A DNA stretch of 64,000 bases from Phycisphaerales bacterium (GTDB lineage Bacteria > Planctomycetota > Phycisphaerae > Phycisphaerales > SM1A02): the NCBI GenBank assembly GCA_014238965.1, contig JABAAC010000072.1:1-64000 (forward strand), read 5' to 3'. Below are positions 38,502 to 47,873 of the stretch, piece by piece. Numbering within the stretch: position 1 is the stretch's first letter; each line of letters opens with the position of its first letter. The notes under the pieces were generated by a model. It did not search any database. It was given only the letters and a program-made list of their open reading frames with translations, and was not told the origin of the DNA. Made by a program: the position numbers and the translations under genes.

Positions 38502-39774
38502 ATTCAACAGCATCCGGGCCGAAGGTCAAGCAGTTCTTGCCGCGCCGCTTGCTTTCCAAGGCTCGCTCGTCGGCAATGCGAAGCAGCGTTGACCCCTCGT
38601 CGCCATCCCATGGAAACGTGGCCAGTCCACCACTGATCGTGGCGCCACCGGGTGCACTAAGGCCCAACTCTGGAAACTTCATTCCCGCAATTTGATTCTG
38701 GAATCGATGAGCAATGCCGTCGATTGAATCAGGGTGCGTCGAGCCGGGTGTGCGAGGGGGCATGCGATCGGCGAAGACGACAGCAAACTCATCGCCGCCA
38801 GTTCTCGCAACTGCATCTCCGTCGCGAATAACTGAGGCGAGTAGTTGCACCACATGTCGCAAAATAACATCGCCAGCTTCGTGGCCCCAGCGGTCGTTCC
38901 ACGATTTGAAGTCATCGATGTCGAACACTAGCACCGAAATTTCTCGTCGCGCGCGTCGAGCCTTGTCTATCGAACTGTCCAAGAATCGTTTAAGTCCACG
39001 TCGATTAAGTGCGCCAGTGAGGTCGTCGCACAAGGCTTCGTTACGCAATCGAGTTAAGTGTTCTTCAAGACGCAGCCATTGTGCTGTCCAGCGGGCCCAC
39101 GCTTGGAGTCGAGGGTTTGGATCGGCGCCTTCTGTTGCGACAAGATGCCCATACGTCACGCCCTCATAGTGGACAACGGTGGCGTCTGCCCGTCCAGCGC
39201 CAGGCTCGAGCCGTACGGGTGACTGCCCACTGCGTTCGGCGAGGGCTTGCAGGAGCAGCCCTTGGAAGTCAGCGGTGGATTGCAGCAGTGAGGCGATCAG
39301 TGTCGTGTCAGTGATGCGGGCAACTGCTTCCGCTGGGACGGCAGACACGATGTCGGTCTCGGGAATGGGTGTTGTTGAGGGTGCTGGCGGCGTGGCCTTG
39401 GGTTCCTCTTGCGTGCCATCAAGGAGTTGCGCGACAGCTTCGATGGGTAGCGGCCCGGCGACTTGCAGGTCAACATGGTCGTCTAACACGGCAAGTGGCA
39501 GTCCCGGGGCCGTGGCAATGATGAGCAGGCCAGGTTCCAGTCGTCGCAGGGCTTCGACGCTACGCAACATGTCCGGTACTCGATGAGTAGATGGTGCAGC
39601 GATCACCACGGCTTCAATAGGTTCACGTGCCGGGCAGGTTGTAAGTTCACCCAACGCGGCGAAGATCGTGTCAACGGTCAGTCTTCCAATGGACGGATCG
39701 TCTCCTTGCACATCTGCTGTGCCCACGCACAACAGTCGGCGCCGGGCTGATCGTTGATGAGACACCGGGCTCAT
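38491..39774 (-). CDS. GGDEF-domain diguanylate cyclase with degenerate N-terminal region
   Basis: DDLTGALNRRGLKRFLD, RDGDAVARTGGDEFAVVF. Confidence 0.92.
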   Translation of the reverse strand: MSPVSHQRSARRRLLCVGTADVQGDDPSIGRLTVDTIFAALGELTTCPAREPIEAVVIAAPSTHRVPDMLRSVEALRRLEPGLLIIATAPGLPLAVLDDHVDLQVAGPLPIEAVAQLLDGTQEEPKATPPAPSTTPIPETDIVSAVPAEAVARITDTTLIASLLQSTADFQGLLLQALAERSGQSPVRLEPGAGRADATVVHYEGVTYGHLVATEGADPNPRLQAWARWTAQWLRLEEHLTRLRNEALCDDLTGALNRRGLKRFLDSSIDKARRARREISVLVFDIDDFKSWNDRWGHEAGDVILRHVVQLLASVIRDGDAVARTGGDEFAVVFADRMPPRTPGSTHPDSIDGIAHRFQNQIAGMKFPELGLSAPGGATISGGLATFPWDGDEGSTLLRIADERALESKRRGKNCLTFGPDAVESKS

Positions 39775-40250
39775 GCGGGTTCCTGCTCAGGGGGTCCTAA
39801 CAGCGACAGGATCTCATCTGGATCGATGTCGGCGCTCTGTGGTTCAACAGCATGCAGCAACTGCAACGTGTCACCTGCCAGCAGCAGCAGCGGCACATCG
39901 GGAATCGAGCGTTGCAGGGTGTCCACCATGTCCTGTGTGCCACCAGTTGGCTGACGCAGGAATACAAGGGGGGCCAGGTCGCTGTGGGGTTGGCCCGAGG
40001 CCATGCGATGCCGTGCATCTCGTCGCAAGAGGCATACTTCGGCCATAGCAAGGCGTGGGTCGTGTTCGATACGAGGGGTCAGCCCTGCCTCATGCAGCGC
40101 CTGATGCAGCGGCTCTGGAATGGGGGTGTCGAGCCCTGCAAGTACGACGCATGGTCTCAGGGGAACTGCTGCAGCCCCATCGCCTTTGAGCATGGGCGAC
40201 CAAGTCGAATCTGTCAGGTCCAATGGTGTGTCGTCGTGATCAGTGGGCAT
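39771..40250 (-). CDS. hypothetical protein, possibly receiver-like, co-translated with GGDEF gene
   Basis: 159 aa; 4-nt ATGA overlap with the GGDEF gene; alternating hydrophobic beta/alpha pattern. Confidence 0.5.
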   Translation of the reverse strand: MPTDHDDTPLDLTDSTWSPMLKGDGAAAVPLRPCVVLAGLDTPIPEPLHQALHEAGLTPRIEHDPRLAMAEVCLLRRDARHRMASGQPHSDLAPLVFLRQPTGGTQDMVDTLQRSIPDVPLLLLAGDTLQLLHAVEPQSADIDPDEILSLLGPPEQEPA

Positions 40251-40273
40251 ATGCCTCGAACTCCACTGGAAGT

Positions 40274-41452
40274 CTAGCCTGCATCTGGGCTTGCACCAGC
40301 CAAATCATCCTTGCCAAGAGCGAGTTCCCTGAGCATGCGTGCCGCCCTAGGGCCTCCGTGAAGGCCTTTGAACTGTTCTGCACGGTCTGCCCAGGCGAGC
40401 AGTTCAGAACCTTGTAGGAGTGGCTCTATGGCCTTCTGGAAGGCCTCCCAGGTCGCCGATGGCTTGATTTGATCGTGAATCGAGCATGCGATGCCCGAAT
40501 CGACGCTCGGTTGGGCATTGCACCGCTGGTGGTTGTCTTTATGCCAGGGATAGGGCAAATAGATCGCAGGCACTCCGGCGCATCTGGCTTCGCCCACCGT
40601 GGACGCTCCAGCGCGGGCAATGACGAGATTTGCAGCCCCCCATGCCACGCCCATGGCATGGCGAAATGGCTCAACACGGGCCTGAATGCCAGCACGCTCG
40701 TAGGCTCGCTGAAGGTTCTGGTCATTGCCACGCCCGGCAAGGTGGAGTACTTGCCAGCCATCGAGCAACTGCGGTGCCGTTGTGGTCAAGTGGTGCATCA
40801 GGTCGTTGATTGTTCCGGCTCCTTGCGAAGCGCCTGTAACCAACAGCAAGCGTGTGTCGGGGTCGAGATCGAGCAATCGGCGATGGTCAGCCTTTGAAAC
40901 GCCCTCTTGGGGTCGCGCGTTGGCCCGAATAGGCGGTCCATCGATCAGTTGACAGTGCTTTGATGGTGTAGAGAGTGCTCGGACCGTCTTGATGGCCGTC
41001 GCCAGCGCCGTTGCACGGGAGGCCATCCAACGATTGGCGCGACCTGGCACAGCATCTAGATTCAACATGAGCGTTGGTATGCCCTCTGCCCGCGCGGCCA
41101 TCATCACTGGCGCTGCGACGTAGCCGCCTAAGAGTCCAACAGCATCAACATGTGCATCGCGCAGAAGGCGGCGTGCTTGGGCCTTTGCACGCAGCGTGCC
41201 ACGGAGGAACGCTGCGATGCCCATTGGTGATTTGCCAAGCCCTCTTGCTGGTAGCGCGGTCCACTGAAGCGAAGTGTCGCTTAGGATTGTGGCGTCGATA
41301 GCTCGCTCTGAGACCGCCAGTTGAACCTTGCATGTAGGCATTTGCCACTGCAATGACTCGGCAATGGCAACGGCGGGGGCCACGTGTCCGCCGGAGCCGC
41401 CCCCTGCAAGGCAGAAGGTCAGTGTCCGCTGCGATGGCGTGGATGCTGTCAT
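40274..41452 (-). CDS. murG: UDP-GlcNAc--lipid I GlcNAc transferase
   Basis: FCLAGGGSGGHVAPAVAIAESL, LVTGASQGAGTINDLM, ARAGASTVGEARCAGVPAIYLPYPWHKDNHQ. Confidence 0.93.
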   Translation of the reverse strand: MTASTPSQRTLTFCLAGGGSGGHVAPAVAIAESLQWQMPTCKVQLAVSERAIDATILSDTSLQWTALPARGLGKSPMGIAAFLRGTLRAKAQARRLLRDAHVDAVGLLGGYVAAPVMMAARAEGIPTLMLNLDAVPGRANRWMASRATALATAIKTVRALSTPSKHCQLIDGPPIRANARPQEGVSKADHRRLLDLDPDTRLLLVTGASQGAGTINDLMHHLTTTAPQLLDGWQVLHLAGRGNDQNLQRAYERAGIQARVEPFRHAMGVAWGAANLVIARAGASTVGEARCAGVPAIYLPYPWHKDNHQRCNAQPSVDSGIACSIHDQIKPSATWEAFQKAIEPLLQGSELLAWADRAEQFKGLHGGPRAARMLRELALGKDDLAGASPDAG

Positions 41453-42555
41453 GCGGGCATTGGCGGTGGTGCCGCCGTTGGTGTGCGTCGATCCACGGAT
41501 CGGATCCACCCAAGTGCAAAGGCTGTGAGGAGCCAGCCGGTGCCTCCAGAAGAGATCAGCGGCAGGGCAATGCCCTTGGTTGGCGCGAGTCCTGTGACCA
41601 CCAGCAGGTTCACCAGCGCCTGTATCCCAATGGTGAGTAAGACGCCCAGTACAAGAAGGCGTTGATGCGCCACGGTTGTTGATCGCAGAATCACCCAGCC
41701 CACAATGAGCATCGTTGCAAAGAGTGCCACGATCAGCACCGCTCCAGCAATGCCTGTTTCTTCACAAATGATCGCGAAGATAAAGTCGGTGGTGTCTTCG
41801 GGCAAGTAGCCATACTTTTGGATGCCATTGCCGATACCACGGCCGCTGGTTCCACCCCCGGCAATGGCAGCCATCGACTGAACCACGTGGTAGCCACTGG
41901 CTCCCGGGTCGGCAAATGGGTCAAGGAATGCCTGAAGCCGCTGCACGCGATAGGGCTCTATGGCAATGCCACCAGCGACAATCGCCAAGCCCGGCACGGC
42001 CAGTAGCCCCAACTGCCAGAGTTTCGCGCCTGCAGCGAGCACCATCGCTGAGGCAACCGCGATCATCAACACGGCGGTACCGAGGTCTTCTAAAAGAACC
42101 AGACCCGCGAGTAGGCCCACAATGCAAAGCACCCCTGCAAGGGTCCAGAAACGACCAAGCGAGCATGCCCACCAACTGCAGGCAGCTGCCATGAAGATGA
42201 CCAAGGCCCACTTGGCCACTTCGCTGGGTTGGAAGCCCAGCGGGCCAATGTCGATCCATCGACGTGCACCGTTGACTTCTCGTCCGATGCCTGGGATCAA
42301 CACGATGATGGTCAGTATCAAGGCGAGGGATAGGGCCGTCCATGCCACCCATGGTCGAGCCAGCAAACGTGGGGGCACAAAGGCTCCGGCAAAAAAGGCG
42401 ATCATCGCCCCTGCAGCGAGCAGCACCACTCGGTTGGTCATGGTGCCCCACAGCGACAGATCGTCGGTGACCGAGAGGCCCGCCGACTGAATGGCAACGA
42501 TGCCGGTGCCGAGCATGGCTACCAGCAGCACGAGGATCAGGTCACCGCTTCGCAT
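41449..42555 (-). CDS. ftsW: FtsW/RodA-family SEDS glycosyltransferase
   Basis: GREVNGARRWIDIGPLGFQPSEVAKWALV, PEDTTDFIFAIICEETGIAGA, KGIALPLISSGGTG; overlaps murG start. Confidence 0.92.
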   Translation of the reverse strand: MRSGDLILVLLVAMLGTGIVAIQSAGLSVTDDLSLWGTMTNRVVLLAAGAMIAFFAGAFVPPRLLARPWVAWTALSLALILTIIVLIPGIGREVNGARRWIDIGPLGFQPSEVAKWALVIFMAAACSWWACSLGRFWTLAGVLCIVGLLAGLVLLEDLGTAVLMIAVASAMVLAAGAKLWQLGLLAVPGLAIVAGGIAIEPYRVQRLQAFLDPFADPGASGYHVVQSMAAIAGGGTSGRGIGNGIQKYGYLPEDTTDFIFAIICEETGIAGAVLIVALFATMLIVGWVILRSTTVAHQRLLVLGVLLTIGIQALVNLLVVTGLAPTKGIALPLISSGGTGWLLTAFALGWIRSVDRRTPTAAPPPMPA

Positions 42556-42650
42556 GCTTCTGACTGTGTATCGGCTCGCAGGCTCAATCGTCTGGGGAAT
42601 TGGGCCCACTCTGGACTCTTGACTCTTGAGCGCCCTACGATGGGTGGCCC

Positions 42651-44249
42651 ATGGTGGACCTCACGATTAATCGTATTGCCGGTGGCCCGAGCATCTATAT
42701 GGAGACATTTGGATGCCAGATGAACGTCCTTGATAGCGAGCTCGTGCGTGGGCACTTGCAGGCGCTTGGGTATGCATTCACTCAGGCGGGGGATCAAGCA
42801 GACATTGTGCTGTTCAACACCTGCTCGGTTCGAGCACAGGCCGAGAACAAGGTGTTAAGTCGCCTTGGGCGGTTGCGTATCGAAAAGGATGAAGGGCGAA
42901 ACGTCATCGTTGGCGTGATCGGTTGTCTTGCTGAGCGTGAGGGTGAGGCCATGCTTCGCCGTCGGCCTGAGGTTGATCTGATGTGCGGCCCAGGCGAGCT
43001 CGATCGTCTCCCCATGCTGCTAGACAACGTGCTCAAGGGCGATCTACTGGAAGTAGCTGATCGCGCAGCGTTGCAGGGGGCTTCATCGAGGCGATCTGCG
43101 ACGTTGTCTGCGGCGGAGGACTCGCTTGAGTTGCTGGACTTATCGCGGGCATTTGATCCCGACACCGCAGCAGTTGGAGGCCGATCGGCCTATGTTCGGA
43201 TCACCCGTGGCTGCAACAAATTCTGCACCTATTGCGTGGTTCCAAACACGCGGGGTGCTGAGGTCCATCGTCCACCCGATGCGATTGTGGATGAGTGCCG
43301 CAGATTGGCCCATAGGGGAGTGATCGAGGTCACCTTGCTAGGCCAAACGGTCAATCACTACATGTACGTGCATGGCACGGCAATTGATGACACCGGGCGG
43401 GAACTGCCACAAGTTGGTCCGGGGCTCTCGGCATTTCGTCGTTCGGATCGAGGCGCTGGGTCGCATCGAGTAACCACGTTCGCCCAGTTGCTGCAGCGGA
43501 TTCACGATGAAGTGCCTGAGATTCAACGCCTTCGATTTGTGACGAGCTATCCGCGTGATTTCGGTGACGATGCGCTTGATGTAATGGCCCAGTGCCCACG
43601 AATCTGTCGGTATTTGCATGTGCCAGTGCAGTCGGGGTCTGACCGCATCCTTGGCTTAATGAATCGTGGCTACACGGTTGGGCAATACGAGTCCTTCATC
43701 GAGCGGGTGCTAGAGCGTTTGCCCGATGCGTCCATTGCCGGAGACTTCATCGTTGGCTTTCCAACCGAGACCGATGCAGACTTCCAGGCATCAATTGACC
43801 TGTTGCATCGTGTCCCGTTTAAGAACAACTTCATCTTCAAGTACTCGCCGCGGCCGGGGACCACTGCGATCGACCGGCTTCCCGATGACGTGCCTGAAGC
43901 TGTCAAACGCGAGCGATGTAATGCATTGCTTTCCGTCCAGGCCGAGATCTCTGAGGCAGTGCATAAGCGTGCGGTAGGTCAGGTGCATCAAGTATTTGTA
44001 GAGAAATTGACTGATGTCGAACCAGCCAAGAACCATGGTGCCAGCCGCGTCGAGTTGGGGTGGTCCACACCACGAAAGCAGTATGCAGGCCGAACTCCCG
44101 GCGACCTGATCACCGTGTTCGACTATGCCCACGATGGGGACGCAGAGGACCTTATTGGAAAAATCGTTCCCGTTTTAGTGGAATCAGCGGCACCGCGGCT
44201 CCTAAGGGGCCGAATGGTCTCTCGTTCCCCAATGGAGGACTCACGCTGA
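42651..44249 (+). CDS. miaB: tRNA-2-methylthio-N6-dimethylallyladenosine synthase
   Basis: ETFGCQMNVLDSELV, radical SAM ITRGCNKFCTYCVVPNTRG, SGSDRILGLMNRGYT, C-terminal TRAM-like region. Confidence 0.93.
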   Translation: MVDLTINRIAGGPSIYMETFGCQMNVLDSELVRGHLQALGYAFTQAGDQADIVLFNTCSVRAQAENKVLSRLGRLRIEKDEGRNVIVGVIGCLAEREGEAMLRRRPEVDLMCGPGELDRLPMLLDNVLKGDLLEVADRAALQGASSRRSATLSAAEDSLELLDLSRAFDPDTAAVGGRSAYVRITRGCNKFCTYCVVPNTRGAEVHRPPDAIVDECRRLAHRGVIEVTLLGQTVNHYMYVHGTAIDDTGRELPQVGPGLSAFRRSDRGAGSHRVTTFAQLLQRIHDEVPEIQRLRFVTSYPRDFGDDALDVMAQCPRICRYLHVPVQSGSDRILGLMNRGYTVGQYESFIERVLERLPDASIAGDFIVGFPTETDADFQASIDLLHRVPFKNNFIFKYSPRPGTTAIDRLPDDVPEAVKRERCNALLSVQAEISEAVHKRAVGQVHQVFVEKLTDVEPAKNHGASRVELGWSTPRKQYAGRTPGDLITVFDYAHDGDAEDLIGKIVPVLVESAAPRLLRGRMVSRSPMEDSR

Positions 44250-44581
44250 GTGCAGCATTGGCCGTAGGAATCTCTGTTCTAGCTATGAAAAACAGGGTTT
44301 CTTCCTGAGTGATCAGGGTATGGGCCGACGCAGAATGGCCAAAGTGACTGAGTTCTTTGCCGGAAGTGCCGGTTTTGCGGGGTATCATTTGAGCCTTCGG
44401 GTTGAAAAAAAGGTTCGGACATGCGTTCTGACGGTTGACCTTTGCCGTGCGGAAGGTAAGTTCGGCAAGAAGGTTGTGGGTGTTGAGCAGGTCTTGGTGG
44501 CCTCCTCTGAACCCATGGAAGAGAACGAGAAGGTTACGCACGCTAAAAGAGCGACTCAATACACCTACATACCACTACCTT

Positions 44582-44599
44582 CCCGAACGCGTGTTCGGG
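44582..44599 (+). other. hairpin in leader of first PEP-CTERM-like gene
   Basis: CCCGAAC-GCGT-GTTCGGG perfect 7-bp stem. Confidence 0.5.
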
Positions 44600-44740
44600 G
44601 TCCAAGCGAGGACCAATTTACAGGCCCAATGGGGATCGGGCTTGGTTCGAGCGAGGAGTGGGGGCGAGATCTAGATCTAGAAGTAAACAGTCTTTGTGGA
44701 CCCCGCCACAAGAAGAAGAGAAAGGTTTGGAGGAATCAAC

Positions 44741-45424
44741 GTGAAGCGTTTTTCCATCTTTGCTGGGACCGTTGGTGGTCTTGCCCTCGCGGGTACCGCT
44801 ACTGCCGGTTTGAACAGCCTTAGTTATGACCTCGTTGGCGAAGACCTCGTCGCAGGCACCTACACCGTCCGTTTGTATGCTGATGTCGATGCTGGTGATC
44901 GTGTTGATGCCGTCTATGGCAACAGCGATTCCAGTTTCATGATCAACATGAATGGTGGTGCATCCACTTACCAGAACACCACCTACGGTGGTGCTACATC
45001 CAAGTCGATCAACAGCGCGTTCTTTGCGATCGTGCCGTCGCTCGAATGGGACAGTTACGTCACCATCGGGTGCCTGCACTCTGATGGTTACCCCTTTGGC
45101 GGTAATGCTCTCCAGGACATTGGTATCGATTGGTCCGGTTTTGAAGCTGGTGGCGATGTCAGTTCCGACAACGGCACGTGGTTCGTCACGCCTGCCGATG
45201 CACAGGGTGAGGAGCAGGGCGGCCGCGTCCTGATCGCACAGTTCTCGATCTACGCTGGTTCGGGCGACTATGACATGATGTTCTCAGCTGGCTTCCAAGG
45301 GAAAGACGCCTCTGGCGTGACTTGGAACGGTGCTGACTCGGTCCAGATTGCCGTCCCCGCCCCTGGTGCTCTGGCACTGTTGGGCTTGGCTGGCATCGCT
45401 GGCCGTCGTCGTCGTCGCGGCTGA
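44741..45424 (+). CDS. secreted protein with PEP-CTERM-like C-terminal sorting tail (paralog 1)
   Basis: GGAGG SD then GTG 44741: VKRFSIFAGTVGGLALAGTATAG; C-terminus VPAPGALALLGLAGIAGRRRRRG. Confidence 0.85.
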   Translation: MKRFSIFAGTVGGLALAGTATAGLNSLSYDLVGEDLVAGTYTVRLYADVDAGDRVDAVYGNSDSSFMINMNGGASTYQNTTYGGATSKSINSAFFAIVPSLEWDSYVTIGCLHSDGYPFGGNALQDIGIDWSGFEAGGDVSSDNGTWFVTPADAQGEEQGGRVLIAQFSIYAGSGDYDMMFSAGFQGKDASGVTWNGADSVQIAVPAPGALALLGLAGIAGRRRRRG

Positions 45425-45480
45425 GCCAAGACGAACAAGGCGGGTGCTTCTGCACCTGTAGTTTGACGATTACAATCCAC

Positions 45481-45515
45481 CCACCGCTGATTTCAGCGGT
45501 GGGTGGCCATTTTTA
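45481..45515 (+). terminator. intrinsic terminator
   Basis: CCACCGCTGA/TCAGCGGTGG stem then ..CCATTTTT. Confidence 0.8.
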
Positions 45516-45801
45516 GAGCGTCGAGCGTTATTTTGGTGAGCAAGCGGTGCGAGGCACCATTGGCCCAAGACAAGCAAAACCTTTCCAGAATTGCCAATAA
45601 CGAGTCTGGACAGGCCGCACATCCGTGATAGGCTCGGGATGTGGAAGCAGAAGGGACGTCCCCAAGAGCCGGTGGGTTTTTGGAATCAGGAAGTTCCCTC
45701 ATCGTATGGCCGTACTCCTGCACATCGCAGATGTGTAAGCGTGGGGTCTAACAATGGCAGTTCCTCGCATGATATTGGAGGAACCTGAGAGGAGAAGAGT
45801 T

Positions 45802-46446
45802 ATGAATAGCTCAATCTTCGCTGGCACAGTAGCTACGTTCGCCCTTGTGGCAACCGCTTCTGCCAGCCCATATCTTGGCATGTCAATTGAGTCAGTCGAC
45901 AACGGCGGCGTCATTGTGGGAGACACGTATCGTATTTACGTGAACCTCGAAGACGGCGGTCGGGTTGATGCAGTCTTTGGCAACGCGTCCGACACACTGA
46001 CAATCGGTGTGGACGGTGGTTCGTTTGTCCAGAGCCCCTATGGCGGTAACACGTCACAGGACATCAATCCGGCGTTTTTCGGTGTTTTCGCTTCGATCGA
46101 ATTTGAATCATTCGTGACGATCGGACAATTGACGAACGTAGACAATGCCTTGAACAACATCGGGATTGATTGGTCGGCCTTTGAAGCTGGTGGCGACTTG
46201 GTCACGGACAATGGTTCGTGGTTTGTCACTCCAGACGATCCACAGGGCGCCGAAAGCGGCAACCGTGTATTGATTGGCCAGTTCACAGTCACTTCCGGTG
46301 CGAGCGTAATCGGGCAAGTCAGCCTCCAGGGTAAGGACGCCGATGGCGTTACCTGGCAGGCGAACGGCGTTTCTTGGGTGCCTGCACCTGGTGCGTTGGC
46401 CTTGCTTGGCGTTGCTGGTCTTGCCGGTCGACGTCGTCGTCGCTGA
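45802..46446 (+). CDS. secreted protein with PEP-CTERM-like C-terminal sorting tail (paralog 2)
   Basis: GGAGAAG SD; MNSSIFAGTVATFALVATASASPYLGMSIESVDNGG; C-terminus WVPAPGALALLGVAGLAGRRRRR. Confidence 0.85.
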   Translation: MNSSIFAGTVATFALVATASASPYLGMSIESVDNGGVIVGDTYRIYVNLEDGGRVDAVFGNASDTLTIGVDGGSFVQSPYGGNTSQDINPAFFGVFASIEFESFVTIGQLTNVDNALNNIGIDWSAFEAGGDLVTDNGSWFVTPDDPQGAESGNRVLIGQFTVTSGASVIGQVSLQGKDADGVTWQANGVSWVPAPGALALLGVAGLAGRRRRR

Positions 46447-46512
46447 TTCAGCGACACGGTTTGTCAGATGATCGGACATTTCGATCCACTGACGGACTAG
46501 ACATACTCGAAA

Positions 46513-46547
46513 CACCGCCCCGATCTTTGGATCGGGGCGGTGTCTTT
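46513..46547 (+). terminator. intrinsic terminator
   Basis: Perfect 13-bp stem CACCGCCCCGATC/GATCGGGGCGGTG, loop TTTG, then TCTTT. Confidence 0.88.
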
Positions 46548-46615
46548 GTAGAGTGGGGGTGATCGGGCGTAGGCATTTCCCAGGGGTAGCGACCTGTGCA
46601 TATTCAAAGATCAGG

Positions 46616-46676
46616 TGGGGCTGATGTTGCGTGTGTGATGGGCAGATTTTTGCCCTACGGCGACAATCTGGCCCCA
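46616..46676 (+). other. candidate structured RNA element (nested hairpin)
   Basis: TGGGGC(46616-46621)/GCCCCA(46671-46676), GTTGC(46626-46630)/GCGAC(46660-46664), GGGCA(46640-46644)/TGCCC(46651-46655). Confidence 0.4.
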
Positions 46677-46954
46677 ATTTGAAAAAGACTTCGGCCGTGA
46701 TTTTGGCAAATGCTGCGTGAATTTCAGAATGGCTGGTGCTGCAATACCTTGCAGCTCTTTGCCAACAGACCAAAAGGTTATCGGGACTTCTGCCCAGATC
46801 AGGTTCTAAAGCGAACAGTTCATTGCACGCCTGTTTGGAGGGATTTCTAAGTCTGTGCGGGTTATGCGGTTTGGCGATTGGCAGGAAGTGTTGTGGATAG
46901 ATGGCAACAACTTGACCGGGGCTTTGGTGCGGGTAGGTTGCCACTTGGAAGCGG

Positions 46955-47022
46955 AGAGAGTTTGGTCCGTTGCCCTGCACGGTGGTACACGCAGGGACAA
47001 CCGGGGCGGAACACAACTCTCT
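46955..47022 (+). other. candidate structured leader element upstream of PEP-CTERM-like paralog 3
   Basis: AGAGAGTT(46955-46962)/AACTCTCT(47015-47022), TCCG/CGGA, TTG/CAA, CCCTGC(46973-46978)/GCAGGG(46991-46996). Confidence 0.4.
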
Positions 47023-47107
47023 GGAGATTCATCGGAGCTTCGTGGCTGCCACGCCTCGAACACAAACGTTTGGGCTGAATTGATTCGGTCCTTGGAGAAG
47101 GTCAGAA

Positions 47108-47755
47108 ATGAACAAGACCACATTATTTGCAGGAAGCATTGGAATGTTTGCCTTGGCAGCGACTGCCTCAGCAAGCCCCTACCTTGGTATGTCGCTCGAG
47201 TCAGTTGACAATGGCGGCGCTATCGCAGGTGATACATATCGTTTGTACGTAGACGTCGAGGCGGGCGCTCGAATTGACGCTGTCTTTGGAAACTCATCTA
47301 ACACGCTCAACATCGGTGTCGATGGCGGCTCCTTTGTTCAGAGTACATTCGGAGGTAATACGTCACAGGACATTAACACGGCGTTCTTCCCCATTGTGCC
47401 TTCCCTTCAATGGGAATCATTCGTGACGATCGGCTTGTTGGATAACACTGACAACGCCCTGAACAACGTTGGCATGGACTGGGCCGCCTTTGAAGCTGGC
47501 GACGCGTTGATCACTGACAATGGCTCGTGGTTCGTGACGCCCAATGACATTCAGGGCGAAGAAATTGGTGGGCGTGTGCTCATTGGTCAATTCACGATCT
47601 CAGCAGGCGCGTCGCTCGTGGGCAGCGTCAGCGTGCAAGGTAAGGACGCCGACGGCGTGACCTTCCAAGCAACGAACATCTCGTGGGTCCCGGCACCTGG
47701 TGCCTTGGCACTTCTGGGTGTGGCTGGCCTCGCTGGCCGACGTCGCCGTCGCTGA
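47108..47755 (+). CDS. secreted protein with PEP-CTERM-like C-terminal sorting tail (paralog 3)
   Basis: MNKTTLFAGSIGMFALAATASASPYLGMSLESVDNGGAIAGDTYRLYVDVEAG...; C-terminus WVPAPGALALLGVAGLAGRRRRR. Confidence 0.85.
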   Translation: MNKTTLFAGSIGMFALAATASASPYLGMSLESVDNGGAIAGDTYRLYVDVEAGARIDAVFGNSSNTLNIGVDGGSFVQSTFGGNTSQDINTAFFPIVPSLQWESFVTIGLLDNTDNALNNVGMDWAAFEAGDALITDNGSWFVTPNDIQGEEIGGRVLIGQFTISAGASLVGSVSVQGKDADGVTFQATNISWVPAPGALALLGVAGLAGRRRRR

Positions 47756-47829
47756 ATAAGCGACATACGTCCTGACGGGTCGGGCTAACTCCGACCCGAC
47801 CTGATGGACTACGTTCGTACTCGAACTCG

Positions 47830-47863
47830 CCGCCTCGGCCATTTGGCCGGGGCGGCTTTGTTT
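47830..47863 (+). terminator. intrinsic terminator
   Basis: CCGCCTCGGCC/GGCCGGGGCGG stem (one G:U), loop ATTT, then CTTTGTTT. Confidence 0.8.
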
Positions 47864-47873
47864 CGATAGTCCA

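Noticed and set aside
44667-44680. GATCTAGATCTAG short repeat as a possible mobile-element scar
   Set aside because: Too short, with no terminal inverted repeats, target duplications or transposase nearby.
44320-44823. 167-aa plus-strand ORF spanning the leader and start of paralog 1
   Set aside because: Overlaps the better supported GTG start with SD and signal peptide in another frame; likely leader RNA rather than coding.
46108-47016. 302-aa minus-strand ORF across paralog 2 and the following intergenic region
   Set aside because: Antisense to paralog 2 and its strong terminator; composition not protein-like. Kept the region as non-coding.
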